From assembly GCA_902521355.1 (NCBI GenBank), contig CABYRT010000002.1, forward strand, positions 57,545 to 121,544: a DNA stretch of 64,000 bases, in the 5' to 3' direction. The notes beneath the pieces are model-generated. The model saw only the letters and a program-made list of their open reading frames with translations. It had not been told where the DNA came from and did no database searches. Positions 8,939-19,781 of the stretch are shown one piece after another. This DNA is from an uncultured Pelagibacteraceae bacterium. Its GTDB lineage: Bacteria > Pseudomonadota > Alphaproteobacteria > Pelagibacterales > Pelagibacteraceae. Made by a program: the position numbers and the translations under genes. Position 1 is the stretch's first letter. Every line of letters begins with the position of its first letter.

Positions 8939-10192
8939 ATGAAAAACAAATATTCAGTATTCTCTCTGATAAAAAATGCTTTATCACAGCATGAGAATTG
9001 GCAACAAGCTTGGGGAAATCCAGAGCCAAAAAAAGAATACGATGCTATTATTGTGGGTGGTGGCGGACACGGTTTAGCTACTGCTTATTATTTAGCAAAG
9101 AAACATAATTTAAAAAATATTGCAGTCTTAGAAAAAGGTTGGATTGGTGGTGGAAATACAGGGCGTAATACTACAATCATTAGATCAAATTATTTATGGG
9201 ATGCTAGTGCTGGTTTATACGATCATGCGCTTAAATTATGGGAAAATTTATCTCAAGAGCTAAACTACAATGTGATGTTTAGCCAAAGAGGTGTAATGAA
9301 TTTAGCTCACAATCTTCAAGATGTAAGAGATTTAAAAAGAAGAACACATGCTAATAGACTAAACGGGATTGATGCTGTTTGGTTAAATACTGAGGAAGTA
9401 AAAAAATTTTGCCCAATTATAAATACATCAACTGATATCAGATACCCGGTTTTGGGTGGAACATTACAAAGAAGAGCTGGAACTGCAAGACATGATGCTG
9501 TTGCCTGGGGTTATGCAAGAAGTGCGAGTGACATGGGAGTTGATATAATTCAAAACTGTGAAGTTAAAGGAATAAAAAGAAATGGAGATAGAGTTGAAGG
9601 ATTAGAGACCACTAAAGGATTTATAAAAACTAATAAAATTGGAGTTGTTGCAGCAGGCCACTCAAGTGTAATTGCAAATATGGCAGGATTAAAACTTCCT
9701 CTTGAAAGTAAGCCATTACAAGCATTAGTTTCAGAGCCAGTAAAACCAATTATTGATACTGTTGTAATGTCAAATGCAGTTCATGCTTATGTAAGTCAAT
9801 CTGATAAAGGTGAATTAGTTATAGGTGCGGGAACAGATTCATATGTTTCATATACTCAAAGAGGAAGTCATAATATAATTGAAGAAACTTTAAAGGCGAT
9901 TTTAGAACTCTACCCTATTTTTAGTAGAATGAAGATGTTAAGACAATGGGGAGGAATTGTTGATATATGTCCGGATGCGAGCCCTATTATAAGTAAAACT
10001 AATATAAAAGGTTTATATTTTAATTGCGGTTGGGGTACTGGTGGTTTTAAAGCTACTCCAGGATCAGGTGATTTATTTGCTCACACAATCGCAAATGATG
10101 AACCACATAAATTAAATGCAGCATTTAATTTAAATAGATTTGTAAGCGGTGATCTTGTTGACGAACATGGTGCTGCAGCAGTTGCACATTAA
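8939..10192 (+). CDS. soxB: Sarcosine oxidase beta subunit
   Basis: Catalytic flavoprotein subunit of heterotetrameric sarcosine oxidase, which oxidatively demethylates sarcosine to glycine and passes the C1 unit to tetrahydrofolate. The 417-aa protein has the FAD-binding dinucleotide fold [17 protein letters not shown] at residues 36-52 and the [15 protein letters not shown] segment. His185 in [15 protein letters not shown] lies where family members carry the covalently bound FMN (assignment by similarity). It is the first gene of soxBDAG; soxD begins 2 bp after its stop. There is no obvious Shine-Dalgarno sequence before the ATG at 8939. Confidence 0.95.
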   Translation: MKNKYSVFSLIKNALSQHENWQQAWGNPEPKKEYDAIIVGGGGHGLATAYYLAKKHNLKNIAVLEKGWIGGGNTGRNTTIIRSNYLWDASAGLYDHALKLWENLSQELNYNVMFSQRGVMNLAHNLQDVRDLKRRTHANRLNGIDAVWLNTEEVKKFCPIINTSTDIRYPVLGGTLQRRAGTARHDAVAWGYARSASDMGVDIIQNCEVKGIKRNGDRVEGLETTKGFIKTNKIGVVAAGHSSVIANMAGLKLPLESKPLQALVSEPVKPIIDTVVMSNAVHAYVSQSDKGELVIGAGTDSYVSYTQRGSHNIIEETLKAILELYPIFSRMKMLRQWGGIVDICPDASPIISKTNIKGLYFNCGWGTGGFKATPGSGDLFAHTIANDEPHKLNAAFNLNRFVSGDLVDEHGAAAVAH

Positions 10193-10194
10193 TA

Positions 10195-10476
10195 ATGTTT
10201 TTAATTAATTGTCCATTTTGTGGAGAGAGAGATCAAAGTGAATTTTCATCAGGTGGTGAAGCTCATATAGTTAGACCAAAACAACCAACGGAACTTAGCG
10301 ATGATGAATGGGCTGAATATCTTTTTATGAGAAAAAATATAAAAGGTATTCAGTTTGAAAGATGGAACCATGCACATGGATGCAGAAAATGGTTCAACGT
10401 CGTTAGAGACACATCGAATGATAAAATATTATCTGTTTATAAAATGGGTGAAAAACCTCCAGTTAATTATAAGTAA
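10195..10476 (+). CDS. soxD: Sarcosine oxidase delta subunit
   Basis: Small zinc-binding subunit of heterotetrameric sarcosine oxidase. The 93-aa protein has an N-terminal CPFC pair (Cys6, Cys9), His24 in GEAHIVRP, and HAHGC (His59, His61, Cys63), which supply plausible zinc ligands. The LFMRKNIKGIQFERW stretch is typical of the family. It lies 2 bp after soxB and overlaps soxA by 1 bp, as expected for a translationally coupled complex. Confidence 0.95.
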   Translation: MFLINCPFCGERDQSEFSSGGEAHIVRPKQPTELSDDEWAEYLFMRKNIKGIQFERWNHAHGCRKWFNVVRDTSNDKILSVYKMGEKPPVNYK

Positions 10477-13400
10477 TGCCCAATTATAGAATTCATAAAA
10501 CCGAATATATTGATGAAACTAAGAGAGTTTCATTTAAATATGACGGCAAGACTTACTTTGGATATGAGGGTGATACCTTGGCATCAGCACTTTTGGCAAA
10601 TGGTATTCATTTAGTCGGTAGAAGTTTTAAATATCACAGACCAAGGGGCATAGTTTCTTGTGGAGCAGAAGAACCTAATGCAATTTGTCAAATTGGCAGT
10701 AAAAAAGACTTAACTGAACCAAATGTAAGAGCAACCGAATTAGAATTGTATGAAGGATTAGAAGCAAGTTCTCAAAATTGCTGGCCTAACGTAAAATTTG
10801 ATATTGGAGGTATTAATAATTTTATATCACCGTTAATTCCTGCAGGCTTTTATTATAAAACATTTATGTGGCCAAAGAGTTTTTGGAAAAAAGTATATGA
10901 ACCATTAATACGATTATCTGCAGGTTTAGGAAAATCTCCCACAGAACCAGATCCTGATATATATGATCACAAATATGTTCACTACGATGTATTAGTTATT
11001 GGAGGTGGGGTTTCAGGTATTATTGCTGCAAAAATGGCAGCAAAAAATAATTTAAAAACATTATTAGTAGATGACAAAAAAATACTAGGTGGTACTACAA
11101 TTTATCAAAATAATGAATCAATTAAGATTGATGATAAATTATCAAGCGAATGGTTAAAAAATGAAATTCAAGAAATTAAAAAATTAAGTAAATTAACAAT
11201 TAAGACAAGAACAAGTATTGCGGCTTATCATGGATACAATTTTCTTTTAGCTAAAGAAAATTTAACAGATCATTTACCAGAGGAAAAAAAGAAAAATAAG
11301 ATTAGACAACGATTATGGAAAATAAGAGCAAAAAAAGTTGTAATTGCAACTGGATCAATTGAAAGACCACTTGTATTCAATAATAATGATAGACCAGGAA
11401 TATTATTATCTAATTCTATAAACAAATATTTGGATTATTACGGCGTTACCTGTGGAGAAAATATAATATTATTTACAAATAATGATAGTGCATACGAAAC
11501 CTCAATTTCACTTCATAAAAAAGGTATAAAGAATATAATTGTTGATTTAAGAAAATCTGCTAATTCTGAATTAATCAAACAAGCTGAAAGTTTAGGAATA
11601 AAAATCTACTTCAATCATGTTGTAACAAATACTTTTGGATATAGAAAAATAAATTCATTAGAAATCATGAAACTATCGGAAGATGGAAATACAACTGTAG
11701 GTAATAAAATTAGATTAAGTTGTGACTGTTTAGGAATGAGTGGTGGATGGACACCTATGGTGCATATGCATACTCAATCTGGAGGTAAATTAGATTTTAG
11801 AGATGAAGACCAAGTATTCTTACCAAAAGAAAATAGTGAAGATCAAATTTCTGTTGGTTCATGCAATGGAGATTTTGATTTAGAAAATATTATAGATAAA
11901 ACAGTCAATAAAATTAATAAATTCTTAGATATAGATAATCAAGATTACCAGGATACAAATATTATTTGCTCTAAAGAAAATGATAAAAGAAATATATGGC
12001 TTTTACCAAATAAAATACCTTTAGGTAAAACAAAATGCTTTATAGATTTTCAAAATGACTCAACTGCAAAAGATATTAAATTAGCCTTAAAAGAAGGCTT
12101 TAGATCAATTGAACATGTAAAAAGATATACAACGACTGGTATGGCAACAGATCAGGGAAAGTTATCTAATATGCACGCACTTGGGATTATAGCTGATACA
12201 GCTGGTGTAAAAATGGGTACATTAGGAACAACTACATTTAGACCACCATTCACACCATTAACCTTCGGAACACTAGTTGGGAGAAATGTTGGAAAATTTT
12301 TTGAAGTAGTAAGAAAAACATCTATGCATGAATGGCACGTAAAAAATAATGCAGAATTTGAAAATGTTGGTCAGTGGAAAAGACCTTGGTACTATCCAAA
12401 AAATGGGGAAAATATGCATGATGCTGTTCAAAGAGAAAGTAAAGCCGCACGTGATAGTGCCGGTATCTTAGATGCATCAACTCTCGGAAAAATTGATATC
12501 CAAGGATCAGATGCATCAGAATTTTTAAATCGAGTTTACACAAATGCTTGGTCAAAACTTGCAATCGGAAAATGTAGATACGGACTTATGCTAAACGAGG
12601 ATGGTATGGTTTATGACGACGGTGTTACTACAAGAATATCTGAAAATCATTACCTAATGACAACCACCACTGGGGGAGCTGCAAATGTATTAAGCAAACT
12701 TGAGGATTATTTACAAACGGAGTGGCCAGAGTTAGATGTTTATTTAACATCAGTGACAGATCATTATTCTACAGCAAGTATTTGTGGTCCAAATTCAAAA
12801 AAAATTCTTAACAAACTTTTTCCAAATTTAGATTCAAGTGATGAAAACTTTCCTCATATGTCATTTAAAGAAGGTAAACTTGAAAATATAAATTGTAGAA
12901 TAATGAGAATAAGTTTTACGGGTGAACAGAGCTATGAAATTAACATAGAGTCAAAATATGGACATTCATTATGGAAAATGTGTATAGAAGCTGGGAAAGA
13001 GTTTAATTTGACACCTTATGGTACCGAAACAATGCACTTACTTAGAGCTGAAAAAGGTTTCATTATTGTTGGACAAGATACAGATGGCACAATGACTCCC
13101 TCTGACCTACAGATGGATTGGATTGTAAGTAAAAAGAAATTTGATTTTATTGGTAAAAGATCATTATATAGAAGTGATACTGTTAGAGAAGATAGAAAGC
13201 AATTGGTAGGACTACTAACAGATGATCCAAAAGAAATTTTGGAAGAAGGTGCTCAAATAGTTTCAGACGTTAAATCAAAGCCTATAGATATGCTAGGACA
13301 TGTAACTTCCAGCTATTTTAGCCCAAACCTAAATAAATCAATTGCCTTGGCTGTAGTTAGAAGTGGTAAAACAATGAAAGGTCAAAAGTTAATTATTCCA

Positions 13401-13478
13401 ATGGAAAACAAAAATATTAATGTGACCGTTTCTGATACAATTTTTTTAGACAAGGAGAATAAAAGACTAAATGCTTAA
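10476..13478 (+). CDS. soxA: Sarcosine oxidase alpha subunit
   Basis: Largest subunit of heterotetrameric sarcosine oxidase; it binds NAD+ and hosts the folate site where 5,10-methylene-tetrahydrofolate forms. The 1000-aa protein begins with a ferredoxin-like domain (about 15-100, GRSFKYHRPRGIVSCGAEEPNA). Next is a pyridine nucleotide-disulfide oxidoreductase fold starting at VLVIGGGVSGIIAAKMA (about 172), with ATGSIERPLVF further on. The C-terminal third (about 610-1000) is a glycine-cleavage T-protein-like aminomethyltransferase domain (SFTGEQSYEINIE, LRAEKGFIIVGQDTDGT). Length and order are normal. It overlaps soxG by 8 bp. Confidence 0.95.
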   Translation: MPNYRIHKTEYIDETKRVSFKYDGKTYFGYEGDTLASALLANGIHLVGRSFKYHRPRGIVSCGAEEPNAICQIGSKKDLTEPNVRATELELYEGLEASSQNCWPNVKFDIGGINNFISPLIPAGFYYKTFMWPKSFWKKVYEPLIRLSAGLGKSPTEPDPDIYDHKYVHYDVLVIGGGVSGIIAAKMAAKNNLKTLLVDDKKILGGTTIYQNNESIKIDDKLSSEWLKNEIQEIKKLSKLTIKTRTSIAAYHGYNFLLAKENLTDHLPEEKKKNKIRQRLWKIRAKKVVIATGSIERPLVFNNNDRPGILLSNSINKYLDYYGVTCGENIILFTNNDSAYETSISLHKKGIKNIIVDLRKSANSELIKQAESLGIKIYFNHVVTNTFGYRKINSLEIMKLSEDGNTTVGNKIRLSCDCLGMSGGWTPMVHMHTQSGGKLDFRDEDQVFLPKENSEDQISVGSCNGDFDLENIIDKTVNKINKFLDIDNQDYQDTNIICSKENDKRNIWLLPNKIPLGKTKCFIDFQNDSTAKDIKLALKEGFRSIEHVKRYTTTGMATDQGKLSNMHALGIIADTAGVKMGTLGTTTFRPPFTPLTFGTLVGRNVGKFFEVVRKTSMHEWHVKNNAEFENVGQWKRPWYYPKNGENMHDAVQRESKAARDSAGILDASTLGKIDIQGSDASEFLNRVYTNAWSKLAIGKCRYGLMLNEDGMVYDDGVTTRISENHYLMTTTTGGAANVLSKLEDYLQTEWPELDVYLTSVTDHYSTASICGPNSKKILNKLFPNLDSSDENFPHMSFKEGKLENINCRIMRISFTGEQSYEINIESKYGHSLWKMCIEAGKEFNLTPYGTETMHLLRAEKGFIIVGQDTDGTMTPSDLQMDWIVSKKKFDFIGKRSLYRSDTVREDRKQLVGLLTDDPKEILEEGAQIVSDVKSKPIDMLGHVTSSYFSPNLNKSIALAVVRSGKTMKGQKLIIPMENKNINVTVSDTIFLDKENKRLNA

Positions 13479-14019
13479 CATCTTACATCCAAATATTTCA
13501 AATAATAATAAAAACAACATCAATATTAATTTATCTGAGGAAAAAATTAAAATTAATATCAGGGGAAAAAATAAAGAATTTTTTACCAAAGTGGGTAAAA
13601 TTCTATCTATTATTTTACCTTCTGAGTCAAATACTAGTTCATCAAATGAAAACTATGATGTTTTGTGGCTAAGTCCAGATGAATGGATGATATATTTTGA
13701 TGAAAATAAAAATACAAATATTTTTGATCAACTTTATAAAGATATTTCGTCTTTAAATTTTGGATCAATTACTGATATCTCTTCACAATTAATTTGCATA
13801 AATATAAAAGGAGAAAATATATTTGAATTATTATCTTCTGGATCACCTTTTAATTTTGAAAAATTTAAAAATAATGTTGGTTCATCAACACAAACAATAG
13901 TAAATCATATTGATGTAATTCTTCACCACAAGTCAAAGAATAATGTTAATTTATTTGTAAGAAGATCGTTTTCAGAACACCTTTATGAATGGTTACTTGA
14001 TAGCTCTAATTTTGTCTAA
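13471..14019 (+). CDS. soxG: Sarcosine oxidase gamma subunit
   Basis: Fourth subunit of heterotetrameric sarcosine oxidase, structurally related to the T-protein fold. The 182-aa sequence is weakly conserved as in other SoxG proteins. It has the diagnostic middle segment WLSPDEWMIYF, the ITDISSQLICINIKG strand, and a C-terminal VRRSFSEHLYEWLLDSS. Identity also rests on position as the last gene of soxBDAG. Its last 27 bp overlap the 3' end of the convergent MATE gene, so transcripts of the two operons must be antisense there. Confidence 0.88.
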   Translation: MLNILHPNISNNNKNNININLSEEKIKINIRGKNKEFFTKVGKILSIILPSESNTSSSNENYDVLWLSPDEWMIYFDENKNTNIFDQLYKDISSLNFGSITDISSQLICINIKGENIFELLSSGSPFNFEKFKNNVGSSTQTIVNHIDVILHHKSKNNVNLFVRRSFSEHLYEWLLDSSNFV

Positions 14020-15342
14020 TTTATAATTCAAATAAAAATAAGTATAACCAAGATACATAAGAGAGAAAATCCAATTGAATATTACCCATAACCAAAAAAA
14101 TTCAGAAAAGTCAGAATTAAAATAAATTGCAGTATAAAATACGACAAATGGAAAAATTCCATTTCGGCAAATATTAGCAATTAATGCGTTTTCAGCTTTT
14201 TTTAAAGCCATAAAAAAACCATTTGATAAAAAAAATATTGGATAAGCTGGCAGCACAAAAGCTGAAATCTCTAAATATAATTTTCCAAATTCAACGACCT
14301 CTAAATCTTTTGAAAATAATTTTGTTATCATTTCAGCACCAAAATAAATAATAAAAGAAGAAATAATCATTATAATAAAAGCATATTTTATAGCTTGGAA
14401 GTACGTTTCTTTAATTCTTAAAATATTTTGTGCGCCAAAATTTTGAGCAATAATTGTTATAATTGCTGTATTTATTCCCAAGATTGGTAATAAAACCACT
14501 TGTTCTATTTTGGTACCAGCCCCATAACCAGCTGCTGCATATTCTCCTGATAAACCTGCATATTTGAATACAATAGCAGAAGCAATAGAATAACCGCAAA
14601 TTGAAATTATTATTGGCATAGATTGAAAAAAAATATTTTTTAAAAAAAAAAATTTAGGAGTAAAATAAGAAATAAGTATGTTTTTAAATAAATTACTTTT
14701 TAAAACTTTTTTAAATATGATTAAAAAAGCAACCGTTTGAGCAATTAGAGTTGCTATTGCAATACCCTCCATACCCAAAGCTGGTATGAAATAAAATCCA
14801 AATATTAAAATTGGATTTAACAATATGTTTAAAAAAAAAGATAATATTAAAGCATTTCTATAAGTTTTTGTATCGCCTTCTGCATGAAGTAATGAATTTA
14901 ATGCAACAACTAAAATAAAAATAAACGAGCCAAGGAAAATGATATCTGTATATTGTAAGCCAAGATTTATTACCTCGTTAGTTGAACCCATAATTGAAAA
15001 AAGGTCTGATGCATAATTTAAACCAATAAAAGTAATCAACAGAATTATCATAAAAGAAAAGAAAATTAATTGGCAGAAATAAATTGAAGCATTTTTATTA
15101 TTTTTTTCTCCAATGCTATTACCTATCAGTGATGTACCTGCAACTGTGATACCAATAGATGAGGCAATAATAATAAAATAAATTGGAAAAGATTTTGTTA
15201 AAGCTGACAAAGCTTCAGGTGATATTTTTCCTGCAAAATATGTATCAGCAATATTATATAACGTTTGAAAGAGTGTACCTACAGATGCAGGTATTGCTAA
15301 TTTTTTAATTAATTCTTTGATGTCATCACTTAATATATTCAT
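13993..15342 (-). CDS. MATE family efflux transporter
   Basis: Predicted multidrug and toxin extrusion protein using a Na+ or H+ gradient across the inner membrane. The 449-aa protein is almost entirely hydrophobic helices, consistent with 12 membrane segments in two similar halves. N-terminal MATE features are visible: KLAIPASVGTLFQTLYNIADTYFAGKISPEALSALT, then GTSLIGNSIGEKNNKNA. The second half has AGYGAGTKIEQVVLLPILGINTAIITIIAQNFGAQN. The substrate cannot be told from sequence. It ends inside soxG on the opposite strand and starts 4 bp after the TrhO stop. Confidence 0.9.
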   Translation of the reverse strand: MNILSDDIKELIKKLAIPASVGTLFQTLYNIADTYFAGKISPEALSALTKSFPIYFIIIASSIGITVAGTSLIGNSIGEKNNKNASIYFCQLIFFSFMIILLITFIGLNYASDLFSIMGSTNEVINLGLQYTDIIFLGSFIFILVVALNSLLHAEGDTKTYRNALILSFFLNILLNPILIFGFYFIPALGMEGIAIATLIAQTVAFLIIFKKVLKSNLFKNILISYFTPKFFFLKNIFFQSMPIIISICGYSIASAIVFKYAGLSGEYAAAGYGAGTKIEQVVLLPILGINTAIITIIAQNFGAQNILRIKETYFQAIKYAFIIMIISSFIIYFGAEMITKLFSKDLEVVEFGKLYLEISAFVLPAYPIFFLSNGFFMALKKAENALIANICRNGIFPFVVFYTAIYFNSDFSEFFWLWVIFNWIFSLMYLGYTYFYLNYKLDKIRAIK

Positions 15343-15346
15343 GATA

Positions 15347-16219
15347 TTATTTTTTTGAATTTATCATTTGATTGTGCCTCATTGTGAAACGTTTTATTTG
15401 ATCATTTGTCAATTTATCAAAGCAATTTGGACATGATAGGCCTATTTTATACTTTTTTGATTTGGTTAGTTTTATATGCAATGGCATTCTACAACCACCA
15501 CATACAGTATAATTTCCAATTTCTAGATTTTTTTTAATAGTAACTCTTTTATCAAAAACAAAACATTCACCATTCCACTTACTTTTTTTTGGATCAGTTT
15601 TGTTAAAATAATTTAAAATACCACCCTTAAGCATATAAACATTTTTAAAACCTTTATTGTTAAGATAATTAGAAGCTTTTTCACACCTGATACCACCAGT
15701 GCAAAACATCCCTATTGATTGATCTTTATTAAATTTTGATAAATAATTTTTAAAGTCTCTAAAATTTTTAGTTTCTGGATTAAGCGCATTTTTAAATGTA
15801 CCAATCTTATATTCAAAAGGTTTTCTGGCATCGATCAGCTTAATATTTTTTTTAGATATAAATTCGTCCCATTTTTTAGGTGATAAATACTTTTTATTAA
15901 AAAAATTTTTAAAATTAATTTTTTCATTAATTGGAACCACTTCATTTTTTATTTTAACTTTATTTTTTGAGTATGGTAATATTTTTGAATTAATTTTATT
16001 TTGAATATCAAACTTATCAATTAACAAGATATTTTTTATTTTTGTAATTATAAGTTTAATTTTTTTACTACTACCTGATATTGTGCCATTAATTCCCTCA
16101 GGAGATAATATTATAAGACCTTTAATACCATGTTCATTAGTTTCTTTTAATATATTTTTTTTAATAATTTTTAATTTATTAAGTTTTGATATTTTATAAA
16201 AAGATACGATTTCAAACAT
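15347..16219 (-). CDS. trhO: tRNA uridine 5-hydroxylase TrhO (rhodanese-like, UPF0176)
   Basis: Family members hydroxylate U34 of certain tRNAs on the route to 5-oxyacetyl- or 5-methoxyuridine. The N-terminal half has the family pattern ILSPEGINGTISG. A rhodanese domain (about 120-225) has its active-site loop MFCTGGIRCEKAS with the reactive Cys. A Cys-rich tail (CGGCRMPLH, LSCPNC) follows. Start: an ATG at 16231 adds MLVI and overlaps the upstream gene by 10 bp; I prefer the fourth-codon-downstream ATG at 16217-16219 because MFEIVSFYK aligns with the family start. Identity is good; the tRNA activity is inferred from homologues. Confidence 0.88.
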   Translation of the reverse strand: MFEIVSFYKISKLNKLKIIKKNILKETNEHGIKGLIILSPEGINGTISGSSKKIKLIITKIKNILLIDKFDIQNKINSKILPYSKNKVKIKNEVVPINEKINFKNFFNKKYLSPKKWDEFISKKNIKLIDARKPFEYKIGTFKNALNPETKNFRDFKNYLSKFNKDQSIGMFCTGGIRCEKASNYLNNKGFKNVYMLKGGILNYFNKTDPKKSKWNGECFVFDKRVTIKKNLEIGNYTVCGGCRMPLHIKLTKSKKYKIGLSCPNCFDKLTNDQIKRFTMRHNQMINSKK

Positions 16220-16221
16220 GA

Positions 16222-16869
16222 TTACCAACAAACTGTAAAACCATCACCAATTGGTAAAATATACTTATTAATAGATGATTTTTTTATGTATTTATTAAAT
16301 TCTCTTAATTTTATAGTTAATTTGTCTTTTATCTTTGGATTTGCAACATCTCCTTTCCAAAGTGTATTATCAATTAAAATTATACCCTTTTTACTTTTTA
16401 ACTTAAGGGACTGTTTAAAATAATTTATATAATTTTCTTTATCTGCATCAATTAATATCACATCATATTTTTCCTTTTTCTTAATCAAATTTTCAAGAGC
16501 AATTTTTCCATTGTTACAAATAAGATTTATTTTTTTATCTTGCTTTGCTTCTTTAAAAAACTTAATTGCCTCATTGTTAGTTTTTAAATTTTTATCTATG
16601 CCAATTAATTTGCAATTCTTAGGTAAAGCGAGTGCAGCAGATAAAATGCTGTAACCTGTAAAAGTCCCAATTTCTAAATATGATTTATAGTTATTAATTT
16701 TTATGATAAATTGTATGAAGTTAGCTTGTAGAATTGAAATTTGTAATTTTTTATTATGACCAAGTTTTTCGTTATATTTTAATAATTTTTTTTGTACTTT
16801 GTGAAGATTATTTGTATGTGAAAAAATATAATTGATCATATTTTGATCAATTATGAAATTTTTATCCAT
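16222..16869 (-). CDS. Class I SAM-dependent O-methyltransferase
   Basis: Predicted S-adenosylmethionine-dependent methyltransferase of the catechol/caffeoyl-CoA O-methyltransferase-like family. The 215-aa protein has motif [20 protein letters not shown], the acidic strand [24 protein letters not shown] (metal-binding Asp pair region) and [13 protein letters not shown], which are typical. The substrate is unknown; bacterial relatives act on catechols or tRNA hydroxyuridine (TrmR). Because it sits directly upstream of trhO, whose product makes hydroxyuridine, a TrmR-like role methylating ho5U34 in tRNA is an attractive inference. It overlaps gatB by 8 bp. Confidence 0.87.
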   Translation of the reverse strand: MDKNFIIDQNMINYIFSHTNNLHKVQKKLLKYNEKLGHNKKLQISILQANFIQFIIKINNYKSYLEIGTFTGYSILSAALALPKNCKLIGIDKNLKTNNEAIKFFKEAKQDKKINLICNNGKIALENLIKKKEKYDVILIDADKENYINYFKQSLKLKSKKGIILIDNTLWKGDVANPKIKDKLTIKLREFNKYIKKSSINKYILPIGDGFTVCW

Positions 16870-18328
16870 TCAACTTTTCTTTTAATATTTTGTTTATTAA
16901 TTGAGGATTGCCTTTTCCTTTACTTTCTTTCATGGCTTGACCAACAAAAAAGCCAAATAATTTATCTTTACCAGATTTATATTCAGCGACCTTATCTGAA
17001 TTATTTTCAATAACTTTATTTATCAATTCCTCTATCGCTTTTGGATCGCTTTCTTGTTTTAAACCTTTTTCTTTTACTATTATTAATGGATCTTGATCTC
17101 TATCTATCATTTGTTCAAAAACCGTTTTAGCTATTTTTCCTGATATGGTTCCATCTTTTATAAGGTTAATAAGTTTTGATAAATTTTTAGCACTAACTGG
17201 GCTTTGAGATATTTCTAAATTTTTTTCATTTAAAACTGCAAATAATTCGCCTGTAATCCAGTTTGTTGCTAATTTAACATCTGAATTTTTTATAACTTCT
17301 TCAAAGAAATTTGATGTTTCAATGTCAGATACCAAAATTGTTGCTTCATATGGTGAAAGATTAAATTTATCTATAAATCTTTTTTTTTTTTCATCTGGTA
17401 ATTCAGGTATATCTGATTTTACTTTTTCAATTAACTCTTGGCTTATTTCAAGTGGTAATAGATCTGGGTCAGGAAAATATCTGTAATCATGTGCGTCTTC
17501 TTTTGATCTCATAGATCTTGTCTCATTTCTTTTAGTGTCAAAAAGTCTTGTCTCTTGATCTATATCTTTCCCATCCTCTAACAAATCTATTTGTCTATTT
17601 GCTTCAGATATTATTGCCATTTGCATAAATTTTATTGAATTAACATTTTTAATTTCACACCTGGTGCCGAATTCAGTCTCCCCTTTTAATCTTACTGATA
17701 CATTAACATCTGCCCTCAAAGACCCTTCTTGCATATTGCCATCACATGTTCCTAAATATCTCATTATCGATCTCAATTTTTTTATATAAACGTTGACTTC
17801 ATCTGGAGATCTCAAATCAGGCTTACTTACTATTTCCATTAAAGCCACTCCAGATCTATTTAAATCGACTAATGTATTATTTGGATCAATATCATGAATA
17901 CTTTTACCTGCATCTTGCTCTAAGTGTAATCTTTCAATTCCAATTTCTTTTTGACCATTTGGCATATCCAAAATTACTTTTCCTTCACCAACAATTGGAT
18001 ATTTGTATTGAGAGATTTGATATCCTTGGGGTAAATCTGCATAAAAATAATTTTTTCTATCAAAGACAGATTTTTTATTTATTTTGGCTTTAAGTCCTAT
18101 TCCAGTTTTAATTGCTTGTTCAATACAAAATTCATTTATAACTGGTAACATTCCTGGAAATGCTGCATCTACGAGACTAACTTGTGTGTTTGGTTCTGCA
18201 CCAAATTTTGTTGATGATTGCGAGAAAAGTTTAGACTCTGAAGTAACTTGAGCGTGCACTTCTAAACCAATTATCACTTCATATTGTTTATTTTCTCTTT
18301 CAATAAGATATTCACTATTTTTACTCAC
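16862..18328 (-). CDS. gatB: Aspartyl/glutamyl-tRNA amidotransferase subunit B
   Basis: tRNA-binding and kinase subunit of GatCAB, which amidates Glu-tRNA(Gln) and/or Asp-tRNA(Asn). The 488-aa protein has the cradle domain ([12 protein letters not shown] near residue 16, then [52 protein letters not shown]) and the C-terminal YqeY-like tail with [17 protein letters not shown]. It overlaps gatA by 8 bp; gatC is just upstream of gatA, so the three subunits form one operon in order C-A-B. Its presence indicates indirect aminoacylation for at least one amide tRNA. Confidence 0.97.
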   Translation of the reverse strand: MSKNSEYLIERENKQYEVIIGLEVHAQVTSESKLFSQSSTKFGAEPNTQVSLVDAAFPGMLPVINEFCIEQAIKTGIGLKAKINKKSVFDRKNYFYADLPQGYQISQYKYPIVGEGKVILDMPNGQKEIGIERLHLEQDAGKSIHDIDPNNTLVDLNRSGVALMEIVSKPDLRSPDEVNVYIKKLRSIMRYLGTCDGNMQEGSLRADVNVSVRLKGETEFGTRCEIKNVNSIKFMQMAIISEANRQIDLLEDGKDIDQETRLFDTKRNETRSMRSKEDAHDYRYFPDPDLLPLEISQELIEKVKSDIPELPDEKKKRFIDKFNLSPYEATILVSDIETSNFFEEVIKNSDVKLATNWITGELFAVLNEKNLEISQSPVSAKNLSKLINLIKDGTISGKIAKTVFEQMIDRDQDPLIIVKEKGLKQESDPKAIEELINKVIENNSDKVAEYKSGKDKLFGFFVGQAMKESKGKGNPQLINKILKEKLNG

Positions 18329-19781
18329 TTAACCACCAGTCTGAAATATCATTATTAAAATTAATCTTATCTTCTAATGCATAAGAAATATTAAGTATAT
18401 TTTGCTCATCAAAGGGTTTTCCAATTATTTGAAGACCTAAAGGATAATTATTTTTATCTTTACCAGCTGGTATGGAAATACCTGGTAAGCCCGCTAGATT
18501 TATTGGAACTGTAAATATATCATTTAAATACATTGATACTGGATCATTTGTTTTTTCACCAATTTTAAATGCTGAGCTTGGAGTAGATGGAGTTAAAATC
18601 GCATCAACAGTAGAAAAAGCATCATCAAAATCTTTTTTTATTAATTGTCTTACTTTCTGCGCTTTTAGATAATAGGCATCATAGTATCCAGAAGATAAAA
18701 CATACGTTCCAATCATAATTCTTCTTTTAACTTCATCACCAAAACCTTCAGATCTAGTTTTTTCGTACATTTCTATTAAATTTTGACCAGGAGATCTAAA
18801 TCCATATTTAACACCATCATATCTAGCTAGATTTGAGGATGCTTCAGCTGGTGCAACAATATAATAAGTTGGTAATGCGTAATTAGTATGTGGAAGCGAA
18901 ATATCGATAATTTCTGCTCCGCAATCTTTTGCATATGATATACCATTTTTCCATAGCTGCTCAATTTCGTCAGGCATATTGTCAACTCTATATTCTTTAG
19001 GAATACCAATTTTCTTTCCTTTAATATCTTTTGATAATTCTTTTGAATAATAATTTCTTTTGTAATCAATTGAAGTTGAATCTTTTTGATCAAATGAAGA
19101 GATCACTTCTAAAAGCATAGAACAGTCTCTTACATTTTTTGTCATAGGTCCTGCTTGGTCTAAAGATGAGGCAAAAGCTACAATTCCATAACGAGAACAA
19201 CTTCCATATGTAGGTTTAAGTCCAACAGTTCCTGTAAATGATGCTGGTTGACGAATAGATCCACCTGTATCTGTTCCAATGGTAACTGGAGTTAAATTTG
19301 CAGCAACAGCTGCAGAAGAACCTCCTGAAGATCCACCAGGGACTAAATTTTCTCCTACCGGATTTTGAACATTTCCAAAAAAACTAGTTTCATTTGAAGA
19401 ACCCATAGCAAATTCATCACAATTAAGTTTACCAAGAAGTATTGCTCCTTGACCCCACAAATTTTGAGTAACTGTAGACTCATATGTAGGAACGAAGTTA
19501 TTTAATATTTTGCTACCTGCTGTTGTTCTAACTCCATTTGTACAAAATAAATCTTTAACAGCAATAGGAATACCTGGTAGTTTTAAATCTAAATTAGGAT
19601 TAGAGTCAAATTTCTTTGATTGATATATTGCTTTTTCAAAATTATCCGTAACATAAACATTTAATTTTTTCGATTTTTCAGCACGATTTATAAATGCTTT
19701 TGTAATTTCCTCTGAAGATAATTTTTTTTCTTTTATATTCGATGTTAATTCGAATAAACTTTGACTTGTTATATCTGACAT
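18321..19781 (-). CDS. gatA: Aspartyl/glutamyl-tRNA amidotransferase subunit A
   Basis: Glutaminase subunit of GatCAB, releasing ammonia from glutamine for the GatB site. The 486-aa amidase has the Ser-cis-Ser-Lys triad: Lys76 in AVKDLF, Ser151 in GGSSGGSS and Ser175 in [12 protein letters not shown]. These offsets match characterised GatA proteins. The C-terminal [15 protein letters not shown] and [12 protein letters not shown] are standard. It overlaps gatC by 1 bp and gatB by 8 bp. Confidence 0.97.
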   Translation of the reverse strand: MSDITSQSLFELTSNIKEKKLSSEEITKAFINRAEKSKKLNVYVTDNFEKAIYQSKKFDSNPNLDLKLPGIPIAVKDLFCTNGVRTTAGSKILNNFVPTYESTVTQNLWGQGAILLGKLNCDEFAMGSSNETSFFGNVQNPVGENLVPGGSSGGSSAAVAANLTPVTIGTDTGGSIRQPASFTGTVGLKPTYGSCSRYGIVAFASSLDQAGPMTKNVRDCSMLLEVISSFDQKDSTSIDYKRNYYSKELSKDIKGKKIGIPKEYRVDNMPDEIEQLWKNGISYAKDCGAEIIDISLPHTNYALPTYYIVAPAEASSNLARYDGVKYGFRSPGQNLIEMYEKTRSEGFGDEVKRRIMIGTYVLSSGYYDAYYLKAQKVRQLIKKDFDDAFSTVDAILTPSTPSSAFKIGEKTNDPVSMYLNDIFTVPINLAGLPGISIPAGKDKNNYPLGLQIIGKPFDEQNILNISYALEDKINFNNDISDWWLSE

